NCBI GenBank assembly: GCA_016859345.1
Contig: CM029126.1
Coordinates: forward strand, 16,503,527 to 16,567,526
Source: Istiophorus platypterus
Taxonomy: Eukaryota > Chordata > Actinopteri > Istiophoriformes > Istiophoridae
Direction of reading: 5' to 3'
DNA: 64,000 bases
The notes below the pieces were generated by a model. It was given only the letters and a program-made list of their open reading frames with translations. It searched no databases and was not told the DNA's origin. Positions 28,351 through 43,456 of the stretch are shown here, one piece after another. Positions within the stretch are counted from its first letter, which is position 1; each line of letters starts with the position of its first letter. A program made the translations under genes and the position numbers.

Positions 28351-31300
28351 GTTGGAAAGCTGTAGCTCCTGGCAGCTGCCCACTGTGTAAACTCACACAC
28401 ACACACATACATACACACACACACAAACATACACATGTTGGTCTGCCATCTAGGAAAAACTGTAGTAGTAGCTGAGAGCTGCATATTTGGCAGGAGAGAC
28501 CTATAATTGATATTATGATATAAAAAGCTGGCCAGACCAAAAGTAAACCAAACTATATAACCTTATATGGCATGAATTTCTCTTATTAATAGCCAGAGAC
28601 CACAGTGAACATGGTCAATATTGACTTGGTTTCCAAGACACTGGATGAGGCACATTAAGGGTTCCTTGCTACTTCTTCATGCCATGGTATTAGGTTCAAT
28701 TAGAATAAATGTTCTTAATTTTGTCTGCTTAGCACCCAAATGAAGTTCACATGTACTTTTCCACACTGGGTTTTCAGACCATTAAAACATAGACCCACAA
28801 ACATACAGTACATGTGTCAAAAGAACGGACCATAATGTGGAGGCCTGCAACTCATTTGGAAGCAAAACAAGAAAGTGAGATGAGGAGGACACAATGAAAA
28901 GGTAAACGAGTTCAGGAGAAGAGGATAAAAAAAAAGATAGCACACAAGGGGAGTTTGAAAAGAGTGTAAGAGGAGTAGAATCAGGGGGCAGGAGAGGAAA
29001 GCTGACAATGAGAAATTAGTAGAGGAATGGTGGTGGAATTTAAGGTGTGAGTCAGGCTGGTTTTAAGCAAACTCATAAAACCACAGGACTTAAATATACC
29101 CTCTTATTTTCCTGTTTCTGTGTGTGCAAGAGAGAGAAAGAGAAAAAGACAGAGTGAGAATGTGCATGTTGAAGGAAATAATGATGGCATCTTGCTGTGC
29201 TCCTGAAATTTGTGTTTCAAGACCTGCGAGCTGAAAAAGCTGAAAAAATCAGTTTTGAATGATAAGCTAATATAGTACTGCATGAAAACATATGAAAAAA
29301 AAATAGATATGGAAATATTCTATAATTTCTAGCCTTCAAGATATCCTGTAAGATAGTAAATATTGTAATAATTCTTTGAGGTAAATGTACTTGTTCACAT
29401 GCAGTATGGGAAGCTGATCTCAACTAATGTGCAATTCATGTAAAACCTAATCCGCTGTTTCCGCTCTTGAGTTTCAGTTTGTACTCTGCTTGTAGTACTT
29501 TTACAGCAGCCATCTAAAACTCATACTTTAGTCATTGCATTACCACCGACACCACTACTCCTGTTTTTACGATCTATCTCAACATCAGTGGCGAAACTGA
29601 AACATCACTTCCAAAAAACTACAGGTCTGTTCATGTCTGAATGGTTATGAATTGTTGTGTCATGGTATCTTGAAAAAGCTCTACCCGTACTGTAGCCCTA
29701 CTGTATACCGAAAAGAAAATGTCAGTGAGCCTTGATGTAAAAGAACTACTGTTAAGTCTTGTTTAGTGTTGAGGGTGCCAGAAGGAGGGTCTTGGATATC
29801 ACCTAATACTGTATCTCTGTTCTAACAGGAATCCTGATTCAGTTACACATGGCAGAACAAAAAATCTTGTCAAACATCATCATGCCTGAGCATATCTTAA
29901 ACAGCTAACTTCAACTTGTTTGTTGTACCAGCTTTTTTGCATGTGAGTTGGGAAAATTTATGATCTGATTGCTGGTGATGTCACTTTTGGTGTTAGCATC
30001 CTATGATTAGCATTAATTACAATCACCTATTATAACCCTACATTGGCAGACATAAATCATACATGTTAGGTATATGGAGTCAATCTCTTTCTTTAACTGC
30101 CAAGTGATATCATCTTTTTTCACTCTCTTTCTCCCTAATGTCTTGTGAGTGCAACTCTCCGTCTTTGATGAAACTTTTCAGAAATGATTAACTGTCCTGC
30201 CCAGTTAATAGTATGATATTACATGACTAATGAATAGGTAGGTCCCTTCCTGTTCAAATGGAAATATAGCAGTGACGCATTACTGTAAGGCTTACTCAGG
30301 GAGTTTTTAAATTATCAACAGTGTTGTCTAACTCTGACATATCTAATCACAACATGTCCAGGATATGGTTTCTTGACAGATAAGGTCTTTGCCTTTGCAA
30401 ATCTGTTTCAAGACAAAGCCAGTAACAAGGCAGTGATACACCATTTAAACAGAAAGCAAGGAATGAGACTGCTCATTTAATCTTTCTCTGTCATCGTCAC
30501 ATCGTTGTTACTATGTCAACTGTAATGTATTCAGTCCAAACGGGAGTTAAAATATAGGTCTGTTAAGTACCTAGCCAGTTGTGTTTTGGCTCTGTACTCC
30601 TGCACACTGAATTAGGTTGAGCAATGCTAACTTTCAGCTTAAATTTGAGGGTCTTTACATCCACTTCGGGTGAACCATTAAGAAAAAAAGTGCTAGGTGT
30701 CCTACATTGTTCACCCAAAAAAGAAGGAAACATTACCAGAAACCCTTATGGCTTAAAGTAAGCATCCCAACTACCTAGTCTTATTTCCAGTGTTCTAGAG
30801 TAGAATCAAAACAATGAAAAAGATATTATTGTCCAACTAGTTATGGAGTACTCTGTATATGGCACTGCGGTGGAGAGGGTATTGGCAAAATGCTTCATAT
30901 ACAGTAACTGCTGTCATAGTCAAAATCATGAGTATCTTTGAATATATTATATATTATATATTATATATATTATATTATATATATATATTCTTCACAAAAT
31001 TGTTTAGGAGTGACACTGATGTCTATGGCATGTATGCTCTCACCGCAGAGGAAATTATTGCACAGCTGCCTTCATGTCCCTTATTAAAAAATGAAGGATT
31101 CACACAGTGTTTTAAACTGGATTTTATCAGAGCAGAAGAGAAGCACCATCCTGCTGCGAAACTGAAATGATCCAATCTGCAACCTCAATGAAAATAAGAA
31201 AACAGAGGTAACTTCATTTGGGGGGGAAAAAAATCCAACCTATTTTTGCTTGTCTGTCTGTATTTTCACTATCTACATAAAATTCATCTGCTTCTCTGGT

Positions 31301-34300
31301 CTAACCATTTCCAATGGTTCATTCTGCTCTTATGTTAAACCAGCAGTCAAAGACAAAGTATGTTTCCTAATTTCAAAAAGGTATAATAATTGCTTTAGCT
31401 CTTTTTCTGCTCATCTTATCATTTCATATTAATGCAGACAGACAGTGACACCTGCTGTTAGGAAGGTATAAGAAAACTGTGCGTCTATAAAACATCATTT
31501 ACTGTGGATTATTCCTTTATCTAAACCACTAATTAGAAAATAGCAGCAATAAACAAACAAACAATAAAATTCTGACAGGTTTAACTACATAATGCCTTTA
31601 CTGAAAATAGTATCATTTTTTGTAGATTCTGAGATGGGCTATGTTAGGGAGGTGATTCATTGGGAAGCTGTCTAGGTAGACATTCAATTTTCAAGAGTAA
31701 GAGAAAAATGTAATAAATCCGGTGTTAAAAATGCACCACCAGATTTTTTCTTAGGTCACATCATTCATTATGCTGCTTTTAGTCAATTCATAACAGCCAC
31801 TGCCTACTACAAAGAACAATAAATGGCTTGCGAAAATTAGACACAACAACATCAAGACACCATAACCCCAAAACCATAATTTTTGTACTTATTCTGCTGA
31901 GGCAAAGCATATTTAAAAATGAAAATTCAACCTTCTCTCTGCCAAGATTCATTCAAACATTCAAAAGTACATGAAAAAGAGACCAACAAACATAATCAAA
32001 CCACATAACTAAGTACCTCAGTTGTGTTTTGAGTTCATTGAAGCGTGGCCTCTTGCTGGGATCATAAGACCAACACTTTGTCATCAAACTGTACAGAGTA
32101 GGAGGGCACTGAGGGGGCATTGCCAGTCGCTCGCCATTCTCTATCCTGCCAATGACGTCGTTGTTCTTCACACCCTGGAAAGGCTTGATGCCGTACATTA
32201 GAATCTCCCACATACAGACACCTATGGAAAGACAGAAAAACATATAAACTCTGTAACTATGACGCAAGCCACCTATTGGCTCTCACATGCTGTAAAACAA
32301 GAGATTGAAAGGTAAAACAGGGAAATACTTTAGGTAAAGACCAACTGCTTTACACAAAACATCAGGACAAAACTGACATGGAAATAAAAAATTAGAAAAA
32401 AACAACACAGACTTAAACTCACCAAACATCCAGACATCACTGGCTGTGGTAAATCGTCTAAAGTTGATGGATTCTGGTGCCATCCATTTAATAGGAAGTT
32501 TACCTTTAGATGCTGTAAAACAGTGATCAGGGGAGGTGTGTTACGCTGATCAGTTCAGGTCATATGCGTCTTATGAACAATACTGGTTCTTTCCTCCAAA
32601 TGTAGGTTAGATAGAAATGGTGGAGTGTGCTTTTATGGGTAACCTGGAGGCATTACTGTTACCTTTGTAATAAGAGCTATCTTCCATGTATCGTGACAGA
32701 CCAAAGTCCCCCAGTTTCACACAGTCGACTGTGGACACCAACACGTTCCGTGCTGCAATGTCCCTAAAGACGACAAAACCAGAGTAAGAGGGGGTCATAG
32801 ACACTCTTAGACACACGTTTATTCTGTTAATCTACTTGACTGGATATTCCTCAAATAAGGTAATGAGTTACATCTCTAATATACCTACGGGAAAAAGAGC
32901 ATGGTATGATGGTTAGTGTCTCTGCTTCAGTCTTCCAGAGCAGTGAGCATTTTTATGAGACTCATGCACATCCATGTAAAAGAGGTTTGTGAAAGGACAT
33001 GTCTCCATTTATTTGGGTATAAATCTGGACATAAATTTTAGATTGTAGAGCTCCTACCAGTAGTTGGCAGCACCTGTCTCAGGTTATTTGCCATAAAATG
33101 ATGTATTTTCTCATCAACCTGCCTCATGTCACTATAAATGACTACTTGGAAATGCTAATTATTAACCACTGATCAGATCAATCATAATGTGATCTATGTT
33201 TTGGTGCTCTGACAACTTATCAATAACACTACAGCTAAAAAAAAATGAAACTTGCTCATAATTTTTAATGGAGCAATAATTTTAAAATTCATAAATATTC
33301 TGGTGTACTGTGGTCTCAGGATGCCCTCCTGTGTACCTGTGTACAAAGCGTTTGCTCTCCAGATAGGCCAGTGCTGTGCTGAGCTGGTAGGAGTACAAGA
33401 TGAGAGTGGCCAGGTCTAGACTGTACTTCCTCACTTGGAGAAATGACCGTAACTATGGAGAAGAGTGAGAATAAAAAAAACCCAAAATACAGAAAATGAA
33501 AACCACAGACAGAGGGAAGTTAGAGGGAGAGAGCAGTAACCAATAAAAAACACAGACAGGGAGAGAGAAAGCAGTAAAAGCAGAAAAAGTATTTTCTTTT
33601 TTTTTTTTTTTTACAAAAGTCCAGTTTTTGGCTCATAATTCCATTTTTTAAAACAATTATTTAATACAAATTAGTCCTTGGCTCTATGTATTGTCTATAC
33701 AATTATTATACACCCATGTAAACAACCAGATACTGCACAGCCTTTTATGAATCCACATCAGTCTACTACCTCTCCAAGAGTGCAGAGCTCCATGATGATC
33801 CAGACTGGATTTTCTGTGATAACTCCCATCAGTTTCACAATGTGTGGATGGTCAAACTGACGCATGGTCACTGCAGGGAAAGAAGAGGGAGAGCAAAGGC
33901 CTGTATGTAGCAAAAGGCCACTTTACAAAGCTTGCAAGTCTTCTGTAAACTAGTGAGTATTGGGTAGCTATTGTCAGGTAATGTGTCAAAAGCACCCACA
34001 AGAGGGACCTACATGCTTCTTGGAGAAACTTTTCCCTGACGCTGTCTGACGTTGAGTTCTTACACGTCTTCACTGCCACAGACAGAGCCGGGTTCTCCTG
34101 CAAGAAAAAAAGATGCACCAAACAGGAAAACATAATCAGCACTAAAACAGAGGTATCTACATTCAGCATATTCACTGTCTGCTCATGGCTCAATAGGAAG
34201 TAAGAAACTCATAATTAAACTGAGAAGATTTAAAGCAACCAAAAAATTAACTCTCAATAATGGCCTATTACAATATACTTAAATTAGCATACTGAAAATA

Positions 34301-37300
34301 AAATTGATCAGAGTTGTAAGTATACTGTGGTATTTGAGTACCAAGCCCATTCATCTTTTCCTTCTGTTACAACTATGCTGTTGGCTGTACATGCAGTTAT
34401 TGTGATGCAAGTTCAAGTTTGGTTTACTCTTTTTAGTTAGTTTTAAATTGGCTGTGCAGGGAGAGTGTGGGAGAGAATAAAGAAAAAAAAAACTGTTTTT
34501 AATATGAGTGAATGGTATAATGCTACAAACTATGCATGTATTTGCATTTCTGCCAACAGTAAACCCCTTACAAGTTAAGGACTTTCTATAGTAGGTTATT
34601 CTAATCAGATTATTTAATATTGAATCACCAGCTACAGATATCAAAAGCTATTTTACTGCTACACCCTGTAAATTCAACATTTTGATTCCACCATAGTGTC
34701 TGAAACAGCAACAATCTCCCGATGTTCACATTCTCTCCTGTATAAATATAAGAATGCTGTGTCCCTAATGAACACCCTGTGACACACTCGATTTATGTGG
34801 CAAAAGAACACCAGAGTTGGTCTACATGCATAAAGTAAGAAAAAGTGTTATACAGTGTTGGAGAAAAGACTGACAGACTACATACCGTGCTGATGTAGAC
34901 TCCTTGATGGACATCTCCAAACTGACCCTCACCTATGCAGCGTCCCAACTCAATACGATCCCGCTGAATCTCGTAGTCCCGTGCTAGATACAAAATAAGC
35001 ACGGACATGAATGCACAAAGATATAGATAAACAAATGAGAACAAACACAGTAGGCCTTTAGATCAAAAACACACACATCAGTGCCCAAATATACACTTCT
35101 AAGTCAGGCCTGCACTCACCAAGCTTATCAGAGTGCTTTACATTGTGCAGAATTTAAATCTGCATTTAATTGCAAAAACACTTGCAACGGACTCTATGGA
35201 TTATCAAGTCCTGAAACCATTCTTCCAGCAAATTTAGTTCAAATTCATTTACTGGTAAAGAGCAACTTTGGAACCTTTGGAAACTTTTGAGAACCAACAA
35301 AATAATGTCAAACAAATTTGTTAATTTCTTTTCTTTAACATTTTGTACAGCCATCTTTTCTAGGGATTCTTTAAAGCAGAACAAATCACCAAGAAAAAAA
35401 ATTCTGATTCACCTTCCTACTCTGACAAGCTTGGCTTTGTAGCAATCAGCATAGCTCAATGTTGACAGCATGCAACAACAACATTAGCAAACCACAGCCA
35501 GACATGCCACGTAACACAAACATACAATAGCCAGTAACACTCAGTGTATATGTGAACATGAATTTCTATGTTAATTCAGATGTAATCCAGTTACAGTCAC
35601 CTTGACTGTATAATAGTGAAACACAACTTGTGCTCACAGACTAAAGGGCCTGTTTTACATTTGTTTGGTCCAAAAAGGAATTTGTACCTGTTACTATAGT
35701 CAGTCAATTTCCATCTGTACTTTTGGCAAATGAGACTTATAAAAATGCACCATTTTTATATTTAGTTTGAAGAAAACAGGAATCAAAAGGACTGTGAAAT
35801 CTTGGCTGGGGAAAGGCTGGTGGTTTGCTCTGCCAGACTTTGCCCATGTATTCAGCATATATAGATATAGCTTCATGTATGAATATAACATACATGAAGT
35901 TTTACATTTTACAAATCTCAGACTTCTCTTTTATCATGATCCCTATTGTAGAATGTCCAGTACATGTGGGAGTTTGAGAGAAAATGATGTTGGGCAATAA
36001 GACGCCTGCGACTAACTGTGGAAATGAGCTGCAACATACAGTAACAGAAATGTACAGTAAGCTGCAAATGCTGTCTCCATGCTTTGCCTCTAAATGTCCC
36101 CTACATAAACTGATGTTTAAAGGTCAAGTGTTAAAGTTAAGGAATGGAGTTGGACTACCCTGTTTGCTAGAGGTTTGCAACTGCAGTATATTTAAAGTAT
36201 ATTATTTACATACACACACACACACAAACACACACATATATATAAACAAATACATACACGCATACACATATACGTATACACATATATACATATACGCATA
36301 CACATATATATACATATACATATGCGCATATACATACATATCTGCATACATACATACATATACATCCATACACATACATACATATATATAAAATTATCAT
36401 ATTGTTATTACCCTCAGCAGTAAATGGTTTCAACCTCTGTAGATTATTTGTTTTATTATTGATTTTAAAATGCATCTGGAAACATTTTGTTCCATTTTTC
36501 CCCTTAAACTTTTAATATACACAATGACATCAATGTCCAACATCTGAGACACAGTTCTGAAGTTATCACCAGTTAAGCCAAAACTCAAGGCACATAAAAC
36601 ATCAATGGGGACTGGGTTGGGGGGATTAGGGTGGAGGTCAAAACAACAGGGTACAGATATAGAAATAAATTCTGATTTTTATTTTACATTCACAAGCAAA
36701 AGTAAAAAAGAAAAAGGATCACAACAACCACTAAATCAAATAGCCATCACAATACAACAGGACTTGTGGTATGGTCCAATCTTTACCTTGATCTAGTCCA
36801 TAGTATTCTGGGAAAATAGGTTAGTGATAGGAGACAGAAATAACTAGCTGTGAGTACAAAAAGCCACAAAATGTTACTGCAGTCTTTATTAGTTATGTCA
36901 ATGTTACTTGAACAATTGCCGTGATGAGTGAGACAGTGATGCAGCTAAGTTAGAGGTGCTGTATGCCAGTATAGGTTAAGTGTCCCTGATCGAATAAAAT
37001 AATCTGCTTTATAATATTTAAAACTTTTTGGGTGTGTTTTGTTAGACAAAGGTTAGTTTTTGTTGTGTGTATACCAAGAGCCAACAAGGCAACAAACAAA
37101 CAAACAAAAGCATGGGTAAACACTAGATAGTGTAACCAATTAATAAAAGGAGAGTTTTAAAATGTGAAAACAGCTTCAACACCAAATGTCCCCCTCTGGC
37201 AACCTGCTATTTAACAAAACCAAAACGGGCACTGCTCAGTTTAGATGCGAACAGCTAAATGTGACCTTTGCTGGCTTATGTACCATACATATTGATCTAA

Positions 37301-40300
37301 CTAGATCATTTCTAACTAAATCAGACATTTACAAATCTGAGAAAGTCATGCAATACAATTAACAGACTGGTAAACAAGATGGATACAGTATTGTTTTTTT
37401 TTCTTTGGTCATTTTGAATGAGAACATTTAAATGTTCTGTATGCTGTTTTGACTCACTTGTTCTTACTGTATGTATTTATGTGATTATACCTGTAAATCC
37501 ACAAGAATAAAGTGAAAGGGATAATTCGTGAGTGGTTGAAAAGCAAAGCCATGTTGAAATTTGGTTGTGTTGAACAACATATGCTTATGATGCCCAGGCA
37601 GCATTTTGAGGCAGTTTAAATGGGGGTTTTCGATTTTTTTTTCACTATCCCAACAGCCCTCTGTGTTATTCAAATGTACTTTGTCCCAGCTTCTTTTCCC
37701 ATTCCAGCTGAAGGTGATATCGCTCATCTACACTGCCTCTAAATGTTACCTATGTAGCATCCTCACTTAGCATGACAGTGAGCTTACTATGGACAACAGT
37801 CCTAAACCCTAGTGAACACGCACAGCTCAGCAGCAACAGCAGCAACAGCAGCACAGCAGGCTCCTATTTTACTCAAATCTCACTTTTAAGGTAATGCAGA
37901 GTGATCTTCAACGCAACAGCTGATAGATATTATAAGGCCAGAAAAACTTCTATTCTGATGCCTAAAACTGAGATAATAACAAATGATCAAATTGAACACT
38001 CTCAATATGACAGGTTAGTGGGACAAGGAGTGATTTGAAAATTGTTCACTGTAACAAACATTGTGGTAAGATAATGATTCAGAGCAGTCTGAGGAAGATT
38101 AAATCTTGTGACAACTCACAAATACAAATATAGTTTCTCAGCCTAAAAAAAAACTAATAGTGGTTATAATAATATGTGGTTCAAGGGCTTCCCCTTTGCT
38201 ACATGTGACCATGAAAAATGTACATTCATTCAAACATCAGTCATCCTGTTATTTAGAGCTGAAGTCTTCACGGATTTATGATTAGACCTGATGTATCATT
38301 ATGTCCAACTCTATATTGGAGTGTGGGGAAATGATGAAACAGCTCATTTGCAACAATTTAGGGGTAATTTCCTAGTTTTGCTACACAATAATTTTAATCA
38401 ATTTTTTTCAGTTCAACCTGTCCAGTTTATCATGAATATACTATTGATAATGGTACGTGGTTAATAGATGATATTTCTTTACTTAACATCGATAGACATT
38501 TCAAAATGCAGCACTAAATGCTCTGTCTGAATTTGACAAATTCACTTCTTCAGCTTTTAATTGATGTCAAAGGGAAAATAGGGATGAAATCCTTTTTCAA
38601 AGGTGAATAGGGTTTTGCATATGGATTTAATGTACTTTATTAGGATCATCTATTATTCGGCTTCTGGCCACAATTGCTGGCCCCCACAGAAAATATATTC
38701 AGGATAAGATCAAGACAAATTAGATCAATGTCAAATACTTTCAAATTGGTGTTGAGTTGTGATAAAATACATGAGTCTCCTGACTCTGATCTAAACCCAA
38801 CTAAACTGCTAGTGCACAAACAGAGACACACATGACTCATTTACACGACGACCACACGAACAATCATGCTAAAGACTTTTTAATTCTCGCTCTTTAACCC
38901 GACCAATGTAAACACGCGCAAATTCTCACGTGCTCACACAATATGCTACATGATCACAAGTAAAAGTCTGAACACCTGTCACTTTGTTTTTCCACCTGTC
39001 AAATAAGCAGCTAACAATGTTTGTTCGCATGTGTGTGTCCACTTACTTGAAGGCATGGTGTAGGTGTCCTCCTCATCTATGATCTCAGCATAGTCGTCCG
39101 TTTCTGCAGAGTCAGAGGAAGTTGAGATGGAGAAATAATAAGTCTCACATGAAAAGAGAGAGGGAAAAAGTTGAAAACAAGGTTAAATCTAGAACTCAAC
39201 TCTGATATAACAAGCAGACACTGTTGGACAGCATTCAAATTACAACTTAAAGTTATCTTCCTTGAAACCATAAAAAGTCAAAGTTCTGTTATCTATACAA
39301 GTGATTTGTGTTACCAAGATTTTTAACTAACTAAAGTTATATCCCTTGTCTCTCCATCCACAACGTCCCATGTCACGCATAGAAAAAATCAAATCATTGC
39401 ATGCAACTCATTAAGATCAGGGTATACACCTTCACAGACAAAAAAAGGAGTGAAAACACTAATAGTACTGGAAATACAACATGTCAGAGGGAAAATAGAC
39501 AGAATCAGACAAGAAGTACCTTTCCAAAAGTTTGTCACCATACCCGACTCCAAACACATGCACAATATCAAAAATGTTCATGTACTACTAGACACCATAG
39601 TACAATAGAGACAGAGGGAGGGGGAGACAGAGAGAGAGCGAGAGAGAGAGAGAGAGACTAGGAAAGGGGGAGAATGGAAAGTTCATTCTTTCCAGAGAAA
39701 CAAGTTCAAGAAAAAACAGGTTGAGTCATGGGTATGGCAGAAACAGTTACAGGCAGATACAGGAAGACTAGACACACAGAGCACACAATGAATGGAGACA
39801 CACGAAAGGAATTCCAATGTGCTACTAATTTATGAGGGTTAATGTAAAGAATGTTGTTTACCATCGCCACTAGTGTGACCTGCAGAAGCCACACACAGCA
39901 AGAGGGGGAAAAAGGAGATAACTATTAGTTCTACTGTTATAAAACAGACAAATAGACAGCAGACAAATAAAGCAGAAGATATTATTTAATGACTTCAAGG
40001 CCATTCTATTTTTAATTCTGTGTAACTGTGAGTTTGTCAGAGGTCAGCAGAGAGTCAGGGCAATGACAAAGTGACAGTGAATAAAGCTCTCCATAGAGAA
40101 ATCTGGAGAGATGAGGACTCTTCACTTCACACACAGATGAAGCTTTATAGGGGGAACAGGGTATGCAGACACATCTATGAAGCCTTTATCTAATTTCTAG
40201 CAGTCACTGTCATTCGAGACATTTAGAGCAGCAGACAGAGAGGCAAACTGACAGGGGAGAAAGAGACCAACAGGCAAGGAGAAAGTGAGACAGGGGTTCA

Positions 40301-43300
40301 TACCTGAGATACAAACAGCTCTGGTCCGTACTCCATCCATCCGTTTTTCCATCCGCTTCTCATGATTTGAAACTCTGCACCAGAGATTAGAAAATTATTT
40401 TTTGGATTTGGTCCACATCTAAGCCAATGTGTTCTGCAGCTATGAAGATAGCAGTCAAACTAGAGTAATGAAGGAGCCTCCCACATCATGTCATGTGTGC
40501 TGCAATGTCAAACAACATAAAATCAAGAAACAATGTTTCTATATTTTATAAATGATATTATAATTATTATATGGGCAATTCAACAACTAAAACTTGTTTT
40601 CATAAAAGCTGCCATGCTTTAGGAAGAACTTTTAGTTGCAAAACTTGCATTCAAATTACGAAATGCAAAACAAATTGAGTGAAGCACTCAATAAAACCAC
40701 AAAACACAACTAATAAAAGTGGCACTGGTAAAAGGGACTAGATAGGATAATGTTTTTTATGGATAATTATAACTTTGGATTCACTCCTTTAACCCATTAA
40801 CAGTCACCCCCATTTTTTGCACAAGCCCAAAATAATTACTTTTCTTCAACCCTTTTGATTACAGTCATAACCCTGGTCTCCTTGGAAAAGTAATTTTTAC
40901 AAACAAAAATTCAGAATGTGAGATACTGAATCGAAGTTACAAAGGCACAAAAATGGTAGAATTGTTTTTTTGCCTTGCTTAACCTTTTGGCATAAGAGGG
41001 AATATATGGCCTGTAGTTGTACTTTTCACATGCAAAACACTTCAGAATCAGGAGACTTACACCTTTCAAAAAATGTATAATTTGTTGACGTTTTGTGAAT
41101 AATAAATCCGATATGGAATGAAAATCACCTAAAGTAGTGCTACCTAGGCCAAATGGTCCCACGGACGAGACAGTGTATTTCAAAAGGTTATAATGTCTCA
41201 CGGAAAAATTACATCTTGTTTTTACTTCATAAAGTGCTCAATATGTGTAAACAGAGTCACCTAACTTACTTAGGTATAGATGGCAGCGCTCTGTCCCCCT
41301 CTGCAGAGACAAAATGAACACATGAATTAGAGAAGAGAACAGACTGGCTTCATGTTAGAGCTACAGTATCGCTGTAACCATGTCTTTGCTGCTATAGCTA
41401 TTTTTAGAAAACACTAACCAAACACAGACTGGTTATTCAAAGTGGCAAGCATAAAGCCTCACCAGCCAAGATCAGACTCAACTACCATTGGAAAGATGGC
41501 TGACAGCAAATTCAGGCCCAAGTACTATTTATGGTATGAGGTAAAAAATGTTACTTTCCAAGTTTCCATCTAAATAATACAAATATATCCTAATAATACC
41601 ACACAACTGCACCAGCAAAGTACTACAAAAGACCACATCATATCAATATTGATTAGGGTGTAGAGAGAGCAGCATAGAATACATGTATGAGTGGATCCAC
41701 GTCCTACCTTTGTGGACTCTGACGATGAAGGAGTGAGTAGCTGAGGAGACGAGCCGACAGTATCCGTCAATCAAGTCGGCCATGTTTTCTGCCGTGGTCA
41801 GCGATGCAGTGGTGACTGTGAGAGGCTACACACACACGCACACATAGAAGGATTAGTGTGTGAGCAGGACAGAGGGTTGCTTTACAGCGACACAATGATA
41901 GCTTTATCAGCAATAACGTCTTCAACCAGTGCAACACACACTTTGACACATACAAACCCTACACAGATACTCTTGCACAGATGCACACATGCTTTCCTAC
42001 TAGTAACAGCCTCTTGCACACACACACCCACTCTTGACAGACACTCACGCTGACACTCAAGTATATATGGCCACATGTGCCTTCATCCTCCCATGTCCCA
42101 ATTCCATCTTTCCCTACGTCTTCCTGTTTTTTCTTTAGTTTAAAAACACAATGTTATACAAGCAGAAACCATATAATATTTGTTACATTTCATTGAGAGC
42201 CCAAAAAACTAACACACACACATAGTTTTGCCTCACTGTCATTTCAAAATACATGTGTTTTGGATGAAAATATAGGAACTGCGTTGCGATTAAAATGTCT
42301 CAACTTGATGTGAATCAATAAGTTAACAGTTCTTTACCTTTTGTGATTAAATTAAATAAACTAGAGGTATTACTCCAATCTTAATATCCAAACTCCAGAC
42401 AAAAAGTAATTCTTCACAAATAACCATCATACAATAAAAAAGTCAATGCAATAGTATGCAAGGTGTATGGTTTACCTCAGGAGCTCCTGCTACATTAAGT
42501 TGCAGCATGCCTTTCCTGTCCTTCTCTTCCAAAGCAGAGTACTGAATGGACTGAACCTGGTTAAAGTTAGCTAAGTGTGTAGGCTGCAGGGACAAAGACA
42601 GACACATAGAAATATTTATAATCCCCTATGACATAATTTATATGTTGATGCCGTTTATTCAGCTCAGTGGAAACAATCTTTACAAATAACTGCAGATCAT
42701 TTGTGCCAGAATGCAGAGTTTTAGAATATTTTTCCATTGTACCAGTAAACCAAATATTACTATTTTTACATAAAAATGTCATCAAGTTGAATTTAATGCG
42801 TTCATAAAGGCCATACAGGACAGGCTTTGATTTTTTTACATGCAAAGATAAATTCACTAAATCATTTGCTAGCATTTTGACAGAGAGTCTTCATTAAGGT
42901 GGAACTTAATAACTAATTCTAATCACTTGAGTATGTAGCGGTTTCCTGTAATTTGAGTTGTCACTACAGCTAGCACCTCCTTTATTCAGCTGTGTATTCT
43001 TCCCAAAAACTGCACAGCTGATCACACATCTGGCTTTTTCTAGTTCATTCTGTCTGTTTTGCTAGTAAAACTACCACTACACTGGCATTTCAAGACTCAT
43101 TTCAACTCGTGAAACTGAGGCAACAAGAAAACCTGCCAATCAAAGTGGCGAGATGAACCAGTAGAGGGTAGTCCGTCCAGTGACATTTACTAAAAGCACA
43201 CAGTATACAAGTTGTGTTGAAAGGATTATTTACTTTTTCTTTTTTTTGAAAGAAAGCAAATTTTGAAAGAGGTTACACATTTACAGAACAAGAGAAGTTA

Positions 43301-43424
43301 TATCTTCTGAGTTGTTTGTGTGTGTGTGTGTGTGTGTATTCACCGTTGAGCCCTTATCTGTGAGGTAGCTGATTCCTTCCTCTGGCCCAATAGCTAACTC
43401 TACTGATATTACCCAACTGGACTG

Positions 43425-43456
<32 letters not shown>

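Larger units (their letters stand above)
24810..32016. other. ptk2 intron 20 (7.2 kb)
   Basis: Separates the kinase exons from the FRNK/linker exons. It contains CT and CA microsatellites (28313-28436), a purine-rich stretch (28840-29000) and an AT repeat (30945-30989). No exon was recognised. Confidence 0.5.

Noticed and set aside
35984..36475. 135- and 89-codon frames rich in Tyr, Ile, His or Cys
   Set aside because: They read through the CA/TA repeat and have no coding signature.
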